Positions 23,901 to 31,473 of a stretch of 39,896 nt of DNA are shown piece by piece. The notes under the pieces were generated by a model. The model worked only from the letters and a program-made list of their open reading frames with translations, made no database searches and was not told the origin of the DNA. Within the stretch, counting starts at the first letter, position 1, and every line of letters begins with the position of its first letter. The stretch is from a virus: positions 1-39,896 of IMG/VR virus record IMGVR_UViG_3300047121_000317; one strand, written 5' to 3'. The translations under genes were made by a program, and so were the position numbers.

Positions 23901-26621
23901 CCAAACGACTTTGTGGCTGCCGAGGCGCGGGCGGCCAGGGACTCCGAGTACCTCGTCAAGTACGAGGCGCAACCGCGTATCAGCGGTCGTGCCGAATACG
24001 ACCGCGTCCGTCTTGCGGCGCTGGCCGCCGGAAGCAATGAGGAGGACGCCAATACCGCCGCCACGGCAGCACAGGAGGCGTTGGTTGCGGCGCAGACGGA
24101 GGCCCGGTCGCAGGAATTCCGTGAGCGGTTTGGGCCGACCACGCCACAACAGGCGCTGATCCGCGCCCAGCGTGCACAGCTCTATCAGAACCAGCTCGCC
24201 GCCGAGGCGCTGCGGGTCAAGGAGTACGTGGACAAGCAGGTCAAGTACCTGCGCGGCGTGCTGCGAGACAGCAACGTCAAGCGCATGGGCGCTGCCGCGG
24301 CTGACCAGATTGCCGGCCTGCTCGAGCGGTTCGAGGTGGCCCAGGTCAGCCTGAAGCGTCTCGACGAGCGCCGCACGATGGCGAAGTACCTCGCCGACCT
24401 CGAGGCTGCTGGCGTGGTGCCGGACATCGCCGAAGAGATCACCGACGAGGCACGCCGCGTCAACTACAAGGAACTGAAGGTCAGCGAGTTCCGCGACCTG
24501 GTGGACGCCGTCCGTCAGATCGAGCATATCGGTAAGAACGAGCAGAAGATGCGTCTGGCCGAGGAGCGTGCTGCGTTCGAGGAAGTGCGCGACGAGATCG
24601 TCACCCGCATCCGTGCGGTCGGCAAGGTGCGCGAACTCCAGATCGACCCTCGCACGCCCCTGACCGGGATCGGCCGCACGGCGGCGTTCCTGCGCGGGTT
24701 TGCTGCTCAGCACCTGAAGGCGGCGTCCATCGCCCGCATCCTCGACGGCGGCAAGGAGGACGGACCGCTCTGGAACACCATCATCCGCACGGCGAACGAC
24801 GCCTCCGACATGGAGACCCGCATGCGGGCCGAGGCGTCCTTGAAGCTCGCAGAGATCCTGAAGCCCGTGTTCGCGCTCGGCAACATGGGTGGTAAGGGGA
24901 TGTTCTTCCCGTCCATCGGTCGCAGCCTGAACCGCGAGGCGCGGATTTCCATTGCCCTGAATCTCGGCAACGACGGCAACCGCCAGCGTCTCCTTGACGG
25001 CGAAGGCTGGACGATGGAGAAGCTGCAGCCCGTCCTCGAGAGCCTGACCGAGGCTGAATGGATGGCCGTGCAGCAGGTGTGGGACTTTATCGACGGATAC
25101 CGCCCGGAGATCGCCGCCAAGGAGCGCCGGCTGTATGGCAAGGAGCCGACCTGGGTGACGCCCGTGCCGTTCACCGTCCGCACGTCGGACGGCAAGGAAG
25201 TCGCCCTCCAGGGCGGCTACTACCCGGTCAAGTACGACCCGGTGGCATCCGACCGCGTGGCGACCGTGGACGCTGCCGAGGATGCCAAGCGCGACCTTCA
25301 GGGCGCGTACACGGCGGCCACGACGCGGCGGTCATTCGTCAAGGCCCGTGCGAAGGAGGTCCGTGACAGGCCGCTCCTGTACACGCTCGACGCCGCGTTC
25401 AGCGGGGTGAACGACGTGATCCACGATCTGTCGTGGCACGAATGGCTTATCTCCACGAACCGTCTGCTGAGGGACACGCAGTTCGCCAACGCCGTCCGCG
25501 AGACGCGTGGGCCGGAGTTCCTGAAGCAGCTCCGCGACTGGTCGAAGGACAACGCGACCGGGGCGCGTGGCCAGCAGGTCGCCGGCGAGTCGGTCCTGTC
25601 CTGGCTCCGGCAGGGCATCAGCGCGTCGGGCCTCGGGTTCAACGTGGTGAGTGCTGCCATGCAGGTCACTGGCTTCAACCAGAGCATCGTCCGCATCGGT
25701 GCCAAGTACGTTGGGCAGGGCATCGTGCAGTTCTCGACGAGTCCGTTTGAGTCGTCCAAGATGGTCGCCGAGAAGAGTTCGTTCATGGCCGAGCGCGGTC
25801 GCACGCAGTTCCGCGAGATCAACGAGATCAAGAACCGTGTACGCGGACAGACAGAGGTGGCACGTCGGGTGACGGCCGGCACCTACTTCCTGATGATGAA
25901 TATGCAGCGGTCGGTGGATATCCCGACCTGGCTCGGCGCGTACCAGAAGGCGCTCGACGCCGGGAAGGACGACGCCAGGGCTGTGGCGCTCGCCGACCAG
26001 GCGGTGCGCGACTCGCAGGGCAGCGGCCTTGTCTCGGACTTGGCAGCCGTGGAGCGCGGCGGCCCGGCCATGAAGCTGTTCACGGTGTTCTATTCGTACA
26101 TGAATACCGTCTACAACATGACCGCCGTGCAAACGATGACGGCCCGCAGCAAGGGCAAGTTGGCCGCCGACTACGCCATGCTGCTGGTGGTCCCGGTCGT
26201 GCTCGGCTACGCCATCAAGAGCGCAATCCAGCCCGACGCCGGCGAGGACGAACTTGATCCCGAGGCGCTTGCCCGCAAGCTTGCCGCCGAAGAACTGTCC
26301 TACCTCATGGGCACGATGGTCATCGTCCGTGAGTTTGGTGGGGCCGCGCAGCTTGTAACGGGCGCCGAGGGCGCTCGCATGGGCTACGGTGGCCCTGCCG
26401 GCCTGCGGGCCGTCGGCGAGGTCTACGGGCTTGCCACGCAGGCGGGCCAGCTCGAGTTCGACCGCGCCTTCCGTAGGGCGGCCATCAACACGCTCGGCGC
26501 GTTCACGGGCTTGCCGAGCGCCCAGGTCAACCGCACCATCGACGGCATCGAGGCGTTGGTGGAGGGGGAAGTCACTGGACCTACCGCCGTGCTTGCGCCA
26601 CTGACTGGCGTGCAGCGTTGA
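17961..26621 (+). CDS. Giant internal ejection / polyvalent protein, 2886 aa
   Basis: A single frame of 8.66 kb occupying the place of T7 gp16. Features in order: glycine-zipper hydrophobic region at about 230-280 (GGAALGSLAGPAGTVAGG), more hydrophobic helices to about 410, Ala/Glu coiled coil, then a domain at about 920-1020 (ELEWSGLLDYLKMHTG). Next a region at about 1090-1310 with TLPGGTNYREVLLTLP, WNQPNVLVHLRMNDR, FVEEVQSDW and GGYDRVAFVTGQQSAERYDL, a pattern seen in phage and plasmid polyvalent proteins. An HELIH zincin motif is at 1567-1571. The C-terminal FTVFYSYMNTVYN region (about 2640-2720) resembles large polyvalent-protein domains (LPD38-like), followed by a membrane segment at about 2738. 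Probably injected with DNA. The ATG at 17961 overlaps the previous stop. Confidence 0.9.
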   Translation: MIEPDINQQMARFAPSQNPTDPGFDAIEKAVAGMSGIPMPAPEPVDMDIDRAVQDIAAQRKQDMASSLMAASEVNPDEAAQADVLGKRFGVGQDIALRNMAEMRRQAMVQDTERMDLLRKDPVLARYIADREFAAQASDDVGVLSMLRPLVLEAAMLQTQGGLFRVVGAGYERGAIVSERGDIGAKAMAGFAEPGDFDRAKELTQRMQALGQQGLVGSAAEMIAQNVSQLRTIGTATVGGAALGSLAGPAGTVAGGALGASAGVVAGTGTMEAGNLYLDMREQGVSDDAAIPAAIAGGFLNGLIEVVGMKIASAPFKALASKVIREEVSKAIAQPTMRSALIAAGKSYGLQVGGEAAEEGLQEIVGIASEEIAKAADGIDSETSLRDATGRVIEAFAYGGMASALLGGIGPGANLVVDLRRASATQRQQDFFNGLAENRKESKLAQRNPQGYERFLAAQAQDTPAETIYIDAATARDVLAQSGTTTAQLEELLPGIRERLERAVETGGDVTIPTSQFGARLANTKLGNALLPHMRLSPDAMSATEAQAFAAERQAVVEEARTILAAKQEADAAFVAEAQQVEDEAFEQVRAVGKFTDIEARTIAKLRQAMVVVDAAEAGMTPAQYQRERGVPLRVRGEGMAAPVAPSQAVAPLTDTETNPLQTALGELSTRIEEQNAKVANEKLESSNPIAKAVAGIKDSVRRLNDAINANNEVEIANQAWRLRNRLDNNRQNLDANTLAAVEGMLAKLDALMKQRGIEIDDPTGQDTDDNLVAHKVVSWLPAANGEVGTLRGEGTITQVIQPGIQRVQGNKREGLQRGEVVVTAHTAAETAQRESAQAQRKAEMRAKLEAKFAPGETSAAQQAGGTLEQAAISRMDADYLAAVERGDMATAQRMVDEASGQPGQEAVTSDEQGNIVPLSRRFDITSPKLFEQAAASPAFYSALEREIAAIDSKTLSAASWNERLKSLVNKGAIKADELEWSGLLDYLKMHTGTMFGIPEGKLPKEMVLEFLRGNGVRVERVQIGGVALEDLRNEHARAEMEYDDALEAERVAQQGTDEEAWNAADARLSEARRNASVLAARLDEAERAAAPKYQRYTLPGGTNYREVLLTLPAEDRLPVGYSVVQQEGVWKIADNSGNIVMGDVLYGATKEIATRNAISYLKSGQITSVFQSSHWNQPNVLVHLRMNDRVDADGKRVLFVEEVQSDWGQAGVKRGFVNQRAADESELADLLQQQEATPTDARKKQIARVQERLTKDEYNISRAPYVETTDGWLNLGLKQIMLEAVRGGYDRVAFVTGQQSAERYDLSRQVSRVVYQDNYSGGVRVKLDGPPTAGRIIAYNKNGEPVVNKPVETPSELENIVGKEVAQRLLDARPQPGNYAGIGVRQRELSGLDLKVGGEGMQNFYDKIVPVAMGKLLKKYGGEKLKVAQIGGGQTPKRSGTIRFESTEVAEDFMVDLSGEGFEGENYDNPSGSEVDFNDVGEPAYSAFVRLANQYGGTIKETTSFEPSGVTEQLAFDITPEMLKKLESGLPLFQAMPAPGPARGGFDPRTLNILIGEGGDVSTLAHELIHLRVAEYLRMARSATPPARVMDDLDTLFVFMGVEGSTFQERLDNYERMTIEQRRPLEEKATYNFEIYLYEGKAPSVELRGVFDRLAAWMRRVYKSIRDDLNAIYRREFGTDLPILTPEVRSVFDRMLASEEQIKRQEAISGMKGLFQTQAESGMGDAEWAAYQAMQQEATDAAVTDLNTASMRQLQWLGNARARILRDLQKKHEAKRKEVTAEVAAAVKVEPVYRAMTYLRYGRFVDTDGAEVEVEGTHRLDIEKVRAMYAGMPSAESVEPIRATGMAVPANVRPDITPLGTGKYGMLGRDGLDPDVVAETFGYGSGDEMVRALLAAKPMKEAVAERTDAEMLRRFGEMNTPAALEAEVQKALHNEARARMVAVQLRFVSKAQTPVRVMLDAAKQVAADLISSMTVRDVRPNDFVAAEARAARDSEYLVKYEAQPRISGRAEYDRVRLAALAAGSNEEDANTAATAAQEALVAAQTEARSQEFRERFGPTTPQQALIRAQRAQLYQNQLAAEALRVKEYVDKQVKYLRGVLRDSNVKRMGAAAADQIAGLLERFEVAQVSLKRLDERRTMAKYLADLEAAGVVPDIAEEITDEARRVNYKELKVSEFRDLVDAVRQIEHIGKNEQKMRLAEERAAFEEVRDEIVTRIRAVGKVRELQIDPRTPLTGIGRTAAFLRGFAAQHLKAASIARILDGGKEDGPLWNTIIRTANDASDMETRMRAEASLKLAEILKPVFALGNMGGKGMFFPSIGRSLNREARISIALNLGNDGNRQRLLDGEGWTMEKLQPVLESLTEAEWMAVQQVWDFIDGYRPEIAAKERRLYGKEPTWVTPVPFTVRTSDGKEVALQGGYYPVKYDPVASDRVATVDAAEDAKRDLQGAYTAATTRRSFVKARAKEVRDRPLLYTLDAAFSGVNDVIHDLSWHEWLISTNRLLRDTQFANAVRETRGPEFLKQLRDWSKDNATGARGQQVAGESVLSWLRQGISASGLGFNVVSAAMQVTGFNQSIVRIGAKYVGQGIVQFSTSPFESSKMVAEKSSFMAERGRTQFREINEIKNRVRGQTEVARRVTAGTYFLMMNMQRSVDIPTWLGAYQKALDAGKDDARAVALADQAVRDSQGSGLVSDLAAVERGGPAMKLFTVFYSYMNTVYNMTAVQTMTARSKGKLAADYAMLLVVPVVLGYAIKSAIQPDAGEDELDPEALARKLAAEELSYLMGTMVIVREFGGAAQLVTGAEGARMGYGGPAGLRAVGEVYGLATQAGQLEFDRAFRRAAINTLGAFTGLPSAQVNRTIDGIEALVEGEVTGPTAVLAPLTGVQR

Positions 26622-26624
26622 TTA

Positions 26625-26665
26625 CCGTACCCGTAACCGTACCCATGATCCGTAGCCTCCGATAC
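26625..26665 (+). promoter_or_regulatory. Repeated intergenic element, variant copy C
   Basis: Contains GTACCCGTAACCG, then a 13-base insertion that partly duplicates CCGTACCC (26625-26632 and 26637-26644), then TAGCCTC and GATAC as in copy B. It lies between the giant gene and the tailspike gene, where a transcription signal would be expected. Confidence 0.45.
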
Positions 26666-26682
26666 GCCGAGGAACACCAGAG

Positions 26683-28590
26683 ATGACGATTAGCAGCACT
26701 ACACGCATCGCCGGCCCGTTCTTGAGCGGCACGGCACTCCCCTACACTTTCAAAGTGTTTGCAGCCGCCGACCTCAATGTCGTGCGCCTGAACACTTCAA
26801 CGGGTGTTGAAACGTCCCTCGTCCTCGGCAGCGACTATACGGTCGCGTTGAACGGCAACCAGAACACGAACCCTGGCGGCACGGTGAACCTGACGGTGGC
26901 TGCCTCGGCGACGAGCACGGTCACGATCACGTCGGACATCGCCAACCTTCAGCCAACCGATCTGACGAACCAGGGCGGGTTCTACCCCGAGGTCATCACG
27001 GACTCGCTGGACCGGGCCACGATCCAGATCCAGCAGATCAGTGACATTGGAGATCGGGCAATTAGAATCCCGTTGTCTGACGGCAACCTGAACATGGAGT
27101 TGCCGACCGCCGCGCAGCGGGCGAATGCGTTCTTGGCGTTCGACGCTAACGGTGTCCCCACGGCCGTGGTGTCCGGATCGACTGGCGCACCCACGACGAT
27201 CACTCGTCAGGTGTTCAGCGGCACGGGGTCGCAGACGGTGTTCACGCTGGCGAGCGATCCGGGTGCGCTCGGCAACAGCGCCCAGGTCTACATCGGCGGC
27301 GTGTACCAGCAGCGCAGCACCTACACCATCGGCGGCACGACGCTTACCTTCAGCTCAGCCCCGGTCGCCGGCACCGACAATATTGAGTTCGTGAACTTCC
27401 TGACGAGCAACATCGGCAGCACCAGCGCGGACCTCGTCACCTACACCCCGACCGGAACGGGCGCGGTTGCCCGCAGCGCGGCGAGCAAGTTTGGAGACAC
27501 GGTCAGCGTCAAGGATTTCGGCGCGGTAGGTGATGGAACGACGGATGACACGGTTGCAATCAATGCGGCATTGGCAGCACATGCATCGGTGTACTTGCCA
27601 GTTGGAACCTACCGAACGACCGCACCAATCACGCTAAACGCAAACAACATCCTGTTTGGCGCGGGAGTCACATCTGTCATCAAGAACACGACGGCATCTT
27701 CCGTAATTCGTTCCGTGACTCCAACTGGAGCGCGCATCTACCACGTTGGTGGCGGAAACTTCAAGATTGAGGGTAACACCTCCGGCATAGTTGCTGGCAG
27801 TGTTGGCCTTGACATGCAGAACGTGACTTACGCAAGTTGGACTGACGTGTGGATCAATTACGTTGAAACCGGCATTCGGCATGGCAACGGATATGCGTCC
27901 TTCTACAACGATTATTTCACTTGCACAATCACATCGTGCACAACAGGCGTAGACAACTCAACGCTTGGAAACGAAAATCGTTTTACGGCTTTGAGAATTG
28001 ACGCCGTCACTGGAACCAAGGACCAGGACAACACTTCAAATACCTACCTTGCATGTGCTGTTGAACAGTTTTCCACGGGACATCAAATAACTGGATCAAC
28101 CGCGCAATCAATTCGGTTTATTGGAAGCAGGCTTGAATCGACTGTTGGTGGAGCCGTTGGTATTTCGATCAATGCGGCAGCGCAACAGACCCAAATCATT
28201 TCGCCTTTCTTTTCGTCGCTTGCAACCAACATTTCTGACGCTGGATCAAGTGGAGCAACCGTGCTGTATTCAGAAGGGTTCCAGTTGAACTCTGGAACAA
28301 CTGCACAGCGGCACGTGGTTTCCAAGGTCGTGAAATCAATCAGTTCACTTCCGGCTTCAACGTCAAGGCAAGAATCGTTCACAGTTTCGTCACTTGGCGG
28401 CGGTTTGGCTGACCGCGACATTGTCACATTTACTGCACCACTTTCGTGGCCAGCAAGTGTTGTAGCAGGGCCAGTCATAAATGGCGGTGCTGGATTGGTG
28501 TATGTGACGCTGTACAACACAAGCGCGTCAACGGCAGCGACATTTACTGCTGGTGAAACGTATCTATTTGATTCATGGAGATACGCATGA
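26683..28590 (+). CDS. Tailspike with pectate-lyase-like beta-helix
   Basis: 635-residue receptor-binding protein. Residues 1-150 resemble the T7 tail-fibre N-terminal adaptor that docks to the tail (YTFKVFAAADLNVVRLN, SDYTVALNGNQNTNPGGTVN, DLTNQGGFYPEVITDSLDRA). A second linker module follows (QVYIGGVYQQRSTYTIGG). From about residue 275, SVKDFGAVGDGTTDDTVAIN and YLPVGTYRT mark a pectate-lyase superfamily beta-helix, typical of capsule- or LPS-degrading spikes. Catalytic residues cannot be assigned. The region after 27,530 is visibly AT-richer than the first half, suggesting module exchange. GAGGAA precedes the ATG. Confidence 0.9.
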   Translation: MTISSTTRIAGPFLSGTALPYTFKVFAAADLNVVRLNTSTGVETSLVLGSDYTVALNGNQNTNPGGTVNLTVAASATSTVTITSDIANLQPTDLTNQGGFYPEVITDSLDRATIQIQQISDIGDRAIRIPLSDGNLNMELPTAAQRANAFLAFDANGVPTAVVSGSTGAPTTITRQVFSGTGSQTVFTLASDPGALGNSAQVYIGGVYQQRSTYTIGGTTLTFSSAPVAGTDNIEFVNFLTSNIGSTSADLVTYTPTGTGAVARSAASKFGDTVSVKDFGAVGDGTTDDTVAINAALAAHASVYLPVGTYRTTAPITLNANNILFGAGVTSVIKNTTASSVIRSVTPTGARIYHVGGGNFKIEGNTSGIVAGSVGLDMQNVTYASWTDVWINYVETGIRHGNGYASFYNDYFTCTITSCTTGVDNSTLGNENRFTALRIDAVTGTKDQDNTSNTYLACAVEQFSTGHQITGSTAQSIRFIGSRLESTVGGAVGISINAAAQQTQIISPFFSSLATNISDAGSSGATVLYSEGFQLNSGTTAQRHVVSKVVKSISSLPASTSRQESFTVSSLGGGLADRDIVTFTAPLSWPASVVAGPVINGGAGLVYVTLYNTSASTAATFTAGETYLFDSWRYA

Positions 28591-28811
28591 CCTCCACCCA
28601 CCACGAAGAACTGTTCCTCGCCATCGGCCGCCTGGAAGGCAAGGTCGATTCCCTGCTTGCCATGCAGAGCCACCAGCAGGATCAGCTCAAGGAGCATGAC
28701 TCGCGCATCCGCTCGCTCGAGCATTCACGTGGCTACATGCTTGGAACCGCAGCCGCCATCGGCGCGAGCATGAGCCTTGTATCCAACTACCTCATCCGCG
28801 CATTCACCTAA
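28587..28811 (+). CDS. Small coiled-coil/TM protein, XhlA-like, 74 aa
   Basis: N-terminal amphipathic coiled coil (EELFLAIGRLEGKVDSLLAM, then DQLKEHDSRIRSLEHSR) followed by one membrane segment at residues 50-69 (YMLGTAAAIGASMSLVSNYL). This is the layout of the XhlA haemolysin/holin-associated family of phage lysis cassettes, although I rely on architecture alone. The ATG overlaps the tailspike stop (ATGA); an upstream ATG at 28575 is inside that gene. It might take part in lysis as a holin or anchor, or be a minor tail membrane protein. Confidence 0.7.
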   Translation: MTSTHHEELFLAIGRLEGKVDSLLAMQSHQQDQLKEHDSRIRSLEHSRGYMLGTAAAIGASMSLVSNYLIRAFT

Positions 28812-28819
28812 GGAACCAC

Positions 28820-29362
28820 ATGCCTACCGACATCGTTGTTGCTACTGACAAGCCGAACTACCTGACGACTGGCCTCGTCACCGCTAGCAGCGGTACCTAC
28901 GACACCTCCGTCCCGACTGCCACGATCCCGTCCACGACCGGACAGACTTTCCTGGTTCCGACGAACCTTGGCGACAAGCCGAGCCTGCTGCGCCTGATTC
29001 CGTTCCACAGCGCGAACAACGCAACGACTCCCGGTTTCCGCGTGATCGGCTGGTCCACGTACACGCAGACGAGCGGCACCCCGGTGTACATCCCGACGCT
29101 GCTCGCTGACTGCGCCTGCTCGTACAACGCCACGGCGGGCAGCATTCCTAGCCTGTCGGTGAACAGCACGACGCAGTACTTCTTCCATGCCGTCACAGTT
29201 GGCGCTGGCGTCCCGACCGTGAATATCTACAGCCCTGGCACGGCAGCTGCTGCCGGCACCCCGCCCGCCGGCGTGGTCATCGACACCATCGGCATGCAGT
29301 ACATCACGATCCAGGTTGAGTCATCGACCGGCACGATGGGTTGCTTCTACGCCTTCATCTGA
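28820..29362 (+). CDS. Hypothetical beta-rich structural protein, 180 aa
   Basis: Not recognised. Composition is rich in Thr, Ser, Gly, Pro and Val, low in charge, with TDKPNYLTTGLVTASSGTYD and FLVPTNLGDKPSLLRLIPFH. It looks like a small jelly-roll or beta-sandwich virion protein. It lies between the tailspike block and a second tail-fibre gene with a TAAGGA ribosome binding site, so a fibre-associated, chaperone or decoration role is possible. The C/T-ending codon bias resembles that of the capsid gene. No signal peptide or membrane segment. Confidence 0.75.
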   Translation: MPTDIVVATDKPNYLTTGLVTASSGTYDTSVPTATIPSTTGQTFLVPTNLGDKPSLLRLIPFHSANNATTPGFRVIGWSTYTQTSGTPVYIPTLLADCACSYNATAGSIPSLSVNSTTQYFFHAVTVGAGVPTVNIYSPGTAAAAGTPPAGVVIDTIGMQYITIQVESSTGTMGCFYAFI

Positions 29363-29374
29363 TCGGAGCCAGCG

Positions 29375-31171
29375 ATGCGAAGCCTCCTGGGTCGGTTCCA
29401 CCGTCCGAACGCCCGTTCGCAGACCGAGCGGTTGTTCATGTTGAACAACCTTGGCGACGGTTCCACGCTGTCGCTTGACTTCACCACGGGTGTCCTTGAC
29501 TCGCGCCTGACGTTAGAGCGCAGCACCAACGCCACCTTCATCAACTCGCAGGGGTACGTTCAATTTGCCGCTGCGAATATGTTTGTCAACAGCGCGTGGA
29601 CGGATGCAAACAACCTGCCAGCCGGATGGACTTTTGGAGCTGGTACTGGTTCGGTAAGCCGCTCTAACGAAACGCGCACGCTGACTTGTGCAGCTCAGCA
29701 GTATTGGTGGTATCAGCAGCCAGCATCTCGAACGGGCTTGACGTATTCCGTGTCCGTTGAAGTGACCGCCGTGAGTGGCACGATCTTGTACGGAGACATC
29801 ATTCTTGCTGGATCTTCGACCACTATTGCGTGGTACAAAGATGGGGTACTGCAAGCAAGCGGCAGTTCAACCCCAGTCACTACCGGGGTCATCACGCTCA
29901 TCTTCACGGCGAACAGCGACAACACAATTCTTCGTCTTGGCCTAGGATCGGCCGGCACCAATGTCACCGGAAGCGTGACGTTGCGTTACCCACAATTTCA
30001 ACAGGGGCAAGTTCCGCTTCGCTCGTACTACGAGAACACAAGCACAAGTGTGGCGCGTTTCAACTCTGCTCGCTTCGACTACAACCCCACCACTACGCCG
30101 CCCACGCCTCGCGGACTGCTGATTGAGGGAAGCGCGACAAACCTTGCCGTTCGTAGTGATGATTTCAACACTACGGTGAGTGATGGCACGCAATGGATTG
30201 CAAGCGGCTACACAGCGGGAACGTTGTCAACAACTCTGCCGGACGGAACAACTGGTAACGCACGAAGGATCAGTATGGCGTCCGGAAGCGGGTCGCTCCG
30301 TTCATCAACGATTACGGTGACGGCATCAACTGCGTACACGTTCTCGTTTTGGGCGCGAAATAACGGCGGATCGCAGGCAAGATTCCGTGTTTGGAACGTC
30401 ACCGCTGGTTCTTCCATCGTTGACTACACGCAATCCGTGAACAACTATGTCTCGCAGATTGGTGGCGCAAACAACACATCCAGCACGTGGGTTCGCGTAT
30501 CCGTGCAGTTTACGACGCCCGCAGGATGCACAGCAATCTACGTCTATCCGTGCTCAAGCGATTCCGGCACGGTTGATTTGTTGATTTGGGGCGCACAGGT
30601 CGAAGCAGGCTCCGGCGCATCCTCGTACATCCCCACGGGCGCGAGTCAGGCGACGAGGAATCGTGACGAACTCACGCTCACAAACTTGTCATCCATTGCG
30701 TTTAGCCAGACAAGCGGAACTGCGTTTGCTCACGTTGAAGTGCGAGAGAAAGCAACGGGCACCTTCATTCCGTATGGATCGTTCGATACGAGCGGTGGCG
30801 GTCGATGCTGGTGGTGGCTGCGACACAATCGTGACGCAAGTGCTGGAACGCGAGTGCTCGGGAACGTGTTCAACAGCGGCGGTTCGACAGCCATCACCAC
30901 GTCGAACTATCAATACAACAGCGGAAACGGCGGGTTGGTGAAGTTTGCCACCTCGCTAGATACGGCCGCATCATCGGTCGTGTACGTCATTGGTGGAGCA
31001 TCCCCGCAAACGACTACAGCATCCGCATTCACGCTTGCAACTGCGGCGCGATGGAGCGTCAACATAAACAGCGATGTCGCGGCTACTGATCTGGGGTCGA
31101 TGTGGATGCGCTCATTCAAATATTGGCCTACCAATCTTCCTAACGCCACCCTCCAGAGCCTTACCACATGA
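29375..31171 (+). CDS. Second tail fibre / receptor-binding protein
   Basis: 598 residues, beta-rich. A Leu/Arg N-terminal stretch (residues 1-45, DGSTLSLDFTTGVLDSRLTL) probably anchors it. The centre has two related lectin- or carbohydrate-binding-like modules: one near GWTFGAGTGSVSRSNETRTL and one following GLLIEGSATNLAVRSDDFN, each ending in aromatic, Ser/Thr-rich strands (WGAQVEAGSGASSYIPTGAS). The phrase LLIE..ATNL.V.S..F and the SSYIPT repeat are common in phage tail fibres. CGGAG precedes the ATG. The middle is AT-richer than neighbours. The stop overlaps the next start. Confidence 0.82.
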   Translation: MRSLLGRFHRPNARSQTERLFMLNNLGDGSTLSLDFTTGVLDSRLTLERSTNATFINSQGYVQFAAANMFVNSAWTDANNLPAGWTFGAGTGSVSRSNETRTLTCAAQQYWWYQQPASRTGLTYSVSVEVTAVSGTILYGDIILAGSSTTIAWYKDGVLQASGSSTPVTTGVITLIFTANSDNTILRLGLGSAGTNVTGSVTLRYPQFQQGQVPLRSYYENTSTSVARFNSARFDYNPTTTPPTPRGLLIEGSATNLAVRSDDFNTTVSDGTQWIASGYTAGTLSTTLPDGTTGNARRISMASGSGSLRSSTITVTASTAYTFSFWARNNGGSQARFRVWNVTAGSSIVDYTQSVNNYVSQIGGANNTSSTWVRVSVQFTTPAGCTAIYVYPCSSDSGTVDLLIWGAQVEAGSGASSYIPTGASQATRNRDELTLTNLSSIAFSQTSGTAFAHVEVREKATGTFIPYGSFDTSGGGRCWWWLRHNRDASAGTRVLGNVFNSGGSTAITTSNYQYNSGNGGLVKFATSLDTAASSVVYVIGGASPQTTTASAFTLATAARWSVNINSDVAATDLGSMWMRSFKYWPTNLPNATLQSLTT

Positions 31172-31473
31172 CCGACTACATGCTCCGCACCGACACCGAG
31201 GCGCAGATGGACGATGCGCTGGAAGCCGCAGGACTGCTGGTCGAGGTCGATCAGGGCGAAGACGAAATGATCCTCATGCCCGTCCCCGGCTGCTATGTGG
31301 ACCGCATCGGGGCCATCCCGCCGTCCTACGACATCGAGGGGCAACAGATCAAGGCAGGCGACCCGCGCTTCCATACCAACATCCGCGTGACGTTCGAGCT
31401 CACGCCCGAGCAGATCGAGGCGCTGCCGACGTTCACGCCCGAGCCTGGCATCCCGTACCGGGTGTTCGCGTGA
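31168..31473 (+). CDS. Conserved-type phage protein after tail fibre, 101 aa
   Basis: Acidic small protein: MTDYMLRTDTEAQMDDALEA, then CYVDRIGAIPPSYDIEGQQI, then DPRFHTNIRV. Proteins with 'D.IG..P.......G....DPRFH.N.R' occur next to tail-fibre and lysis genes in many phages; the function is not known. The ATG overlaps the fibre stop (ATGA), and its own stop overlaps the next start (GTGA), so expression is coupled. No membrane segment. It may be a fibre assembly factor or a structural protein, by position only. Confidence 0.75.
   Translation: MTDYMLRTDTEAQMDDALEAAGLLVEVDQGEDEMILMPVPGCYVDRIGAIPPSYDIEGQQIKAGDPRFHTNIRVTFELTPEQIEALPTFTPEPGIPYRVFA

Noticed and set aside
29375-31171. Possible variable repeat of a diversity-generating retroelement, because the head genes resemble BPP-1
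   Set aside because: No reverse transcriptase, template repeat or Mtd-like C-type lectin ending was found.
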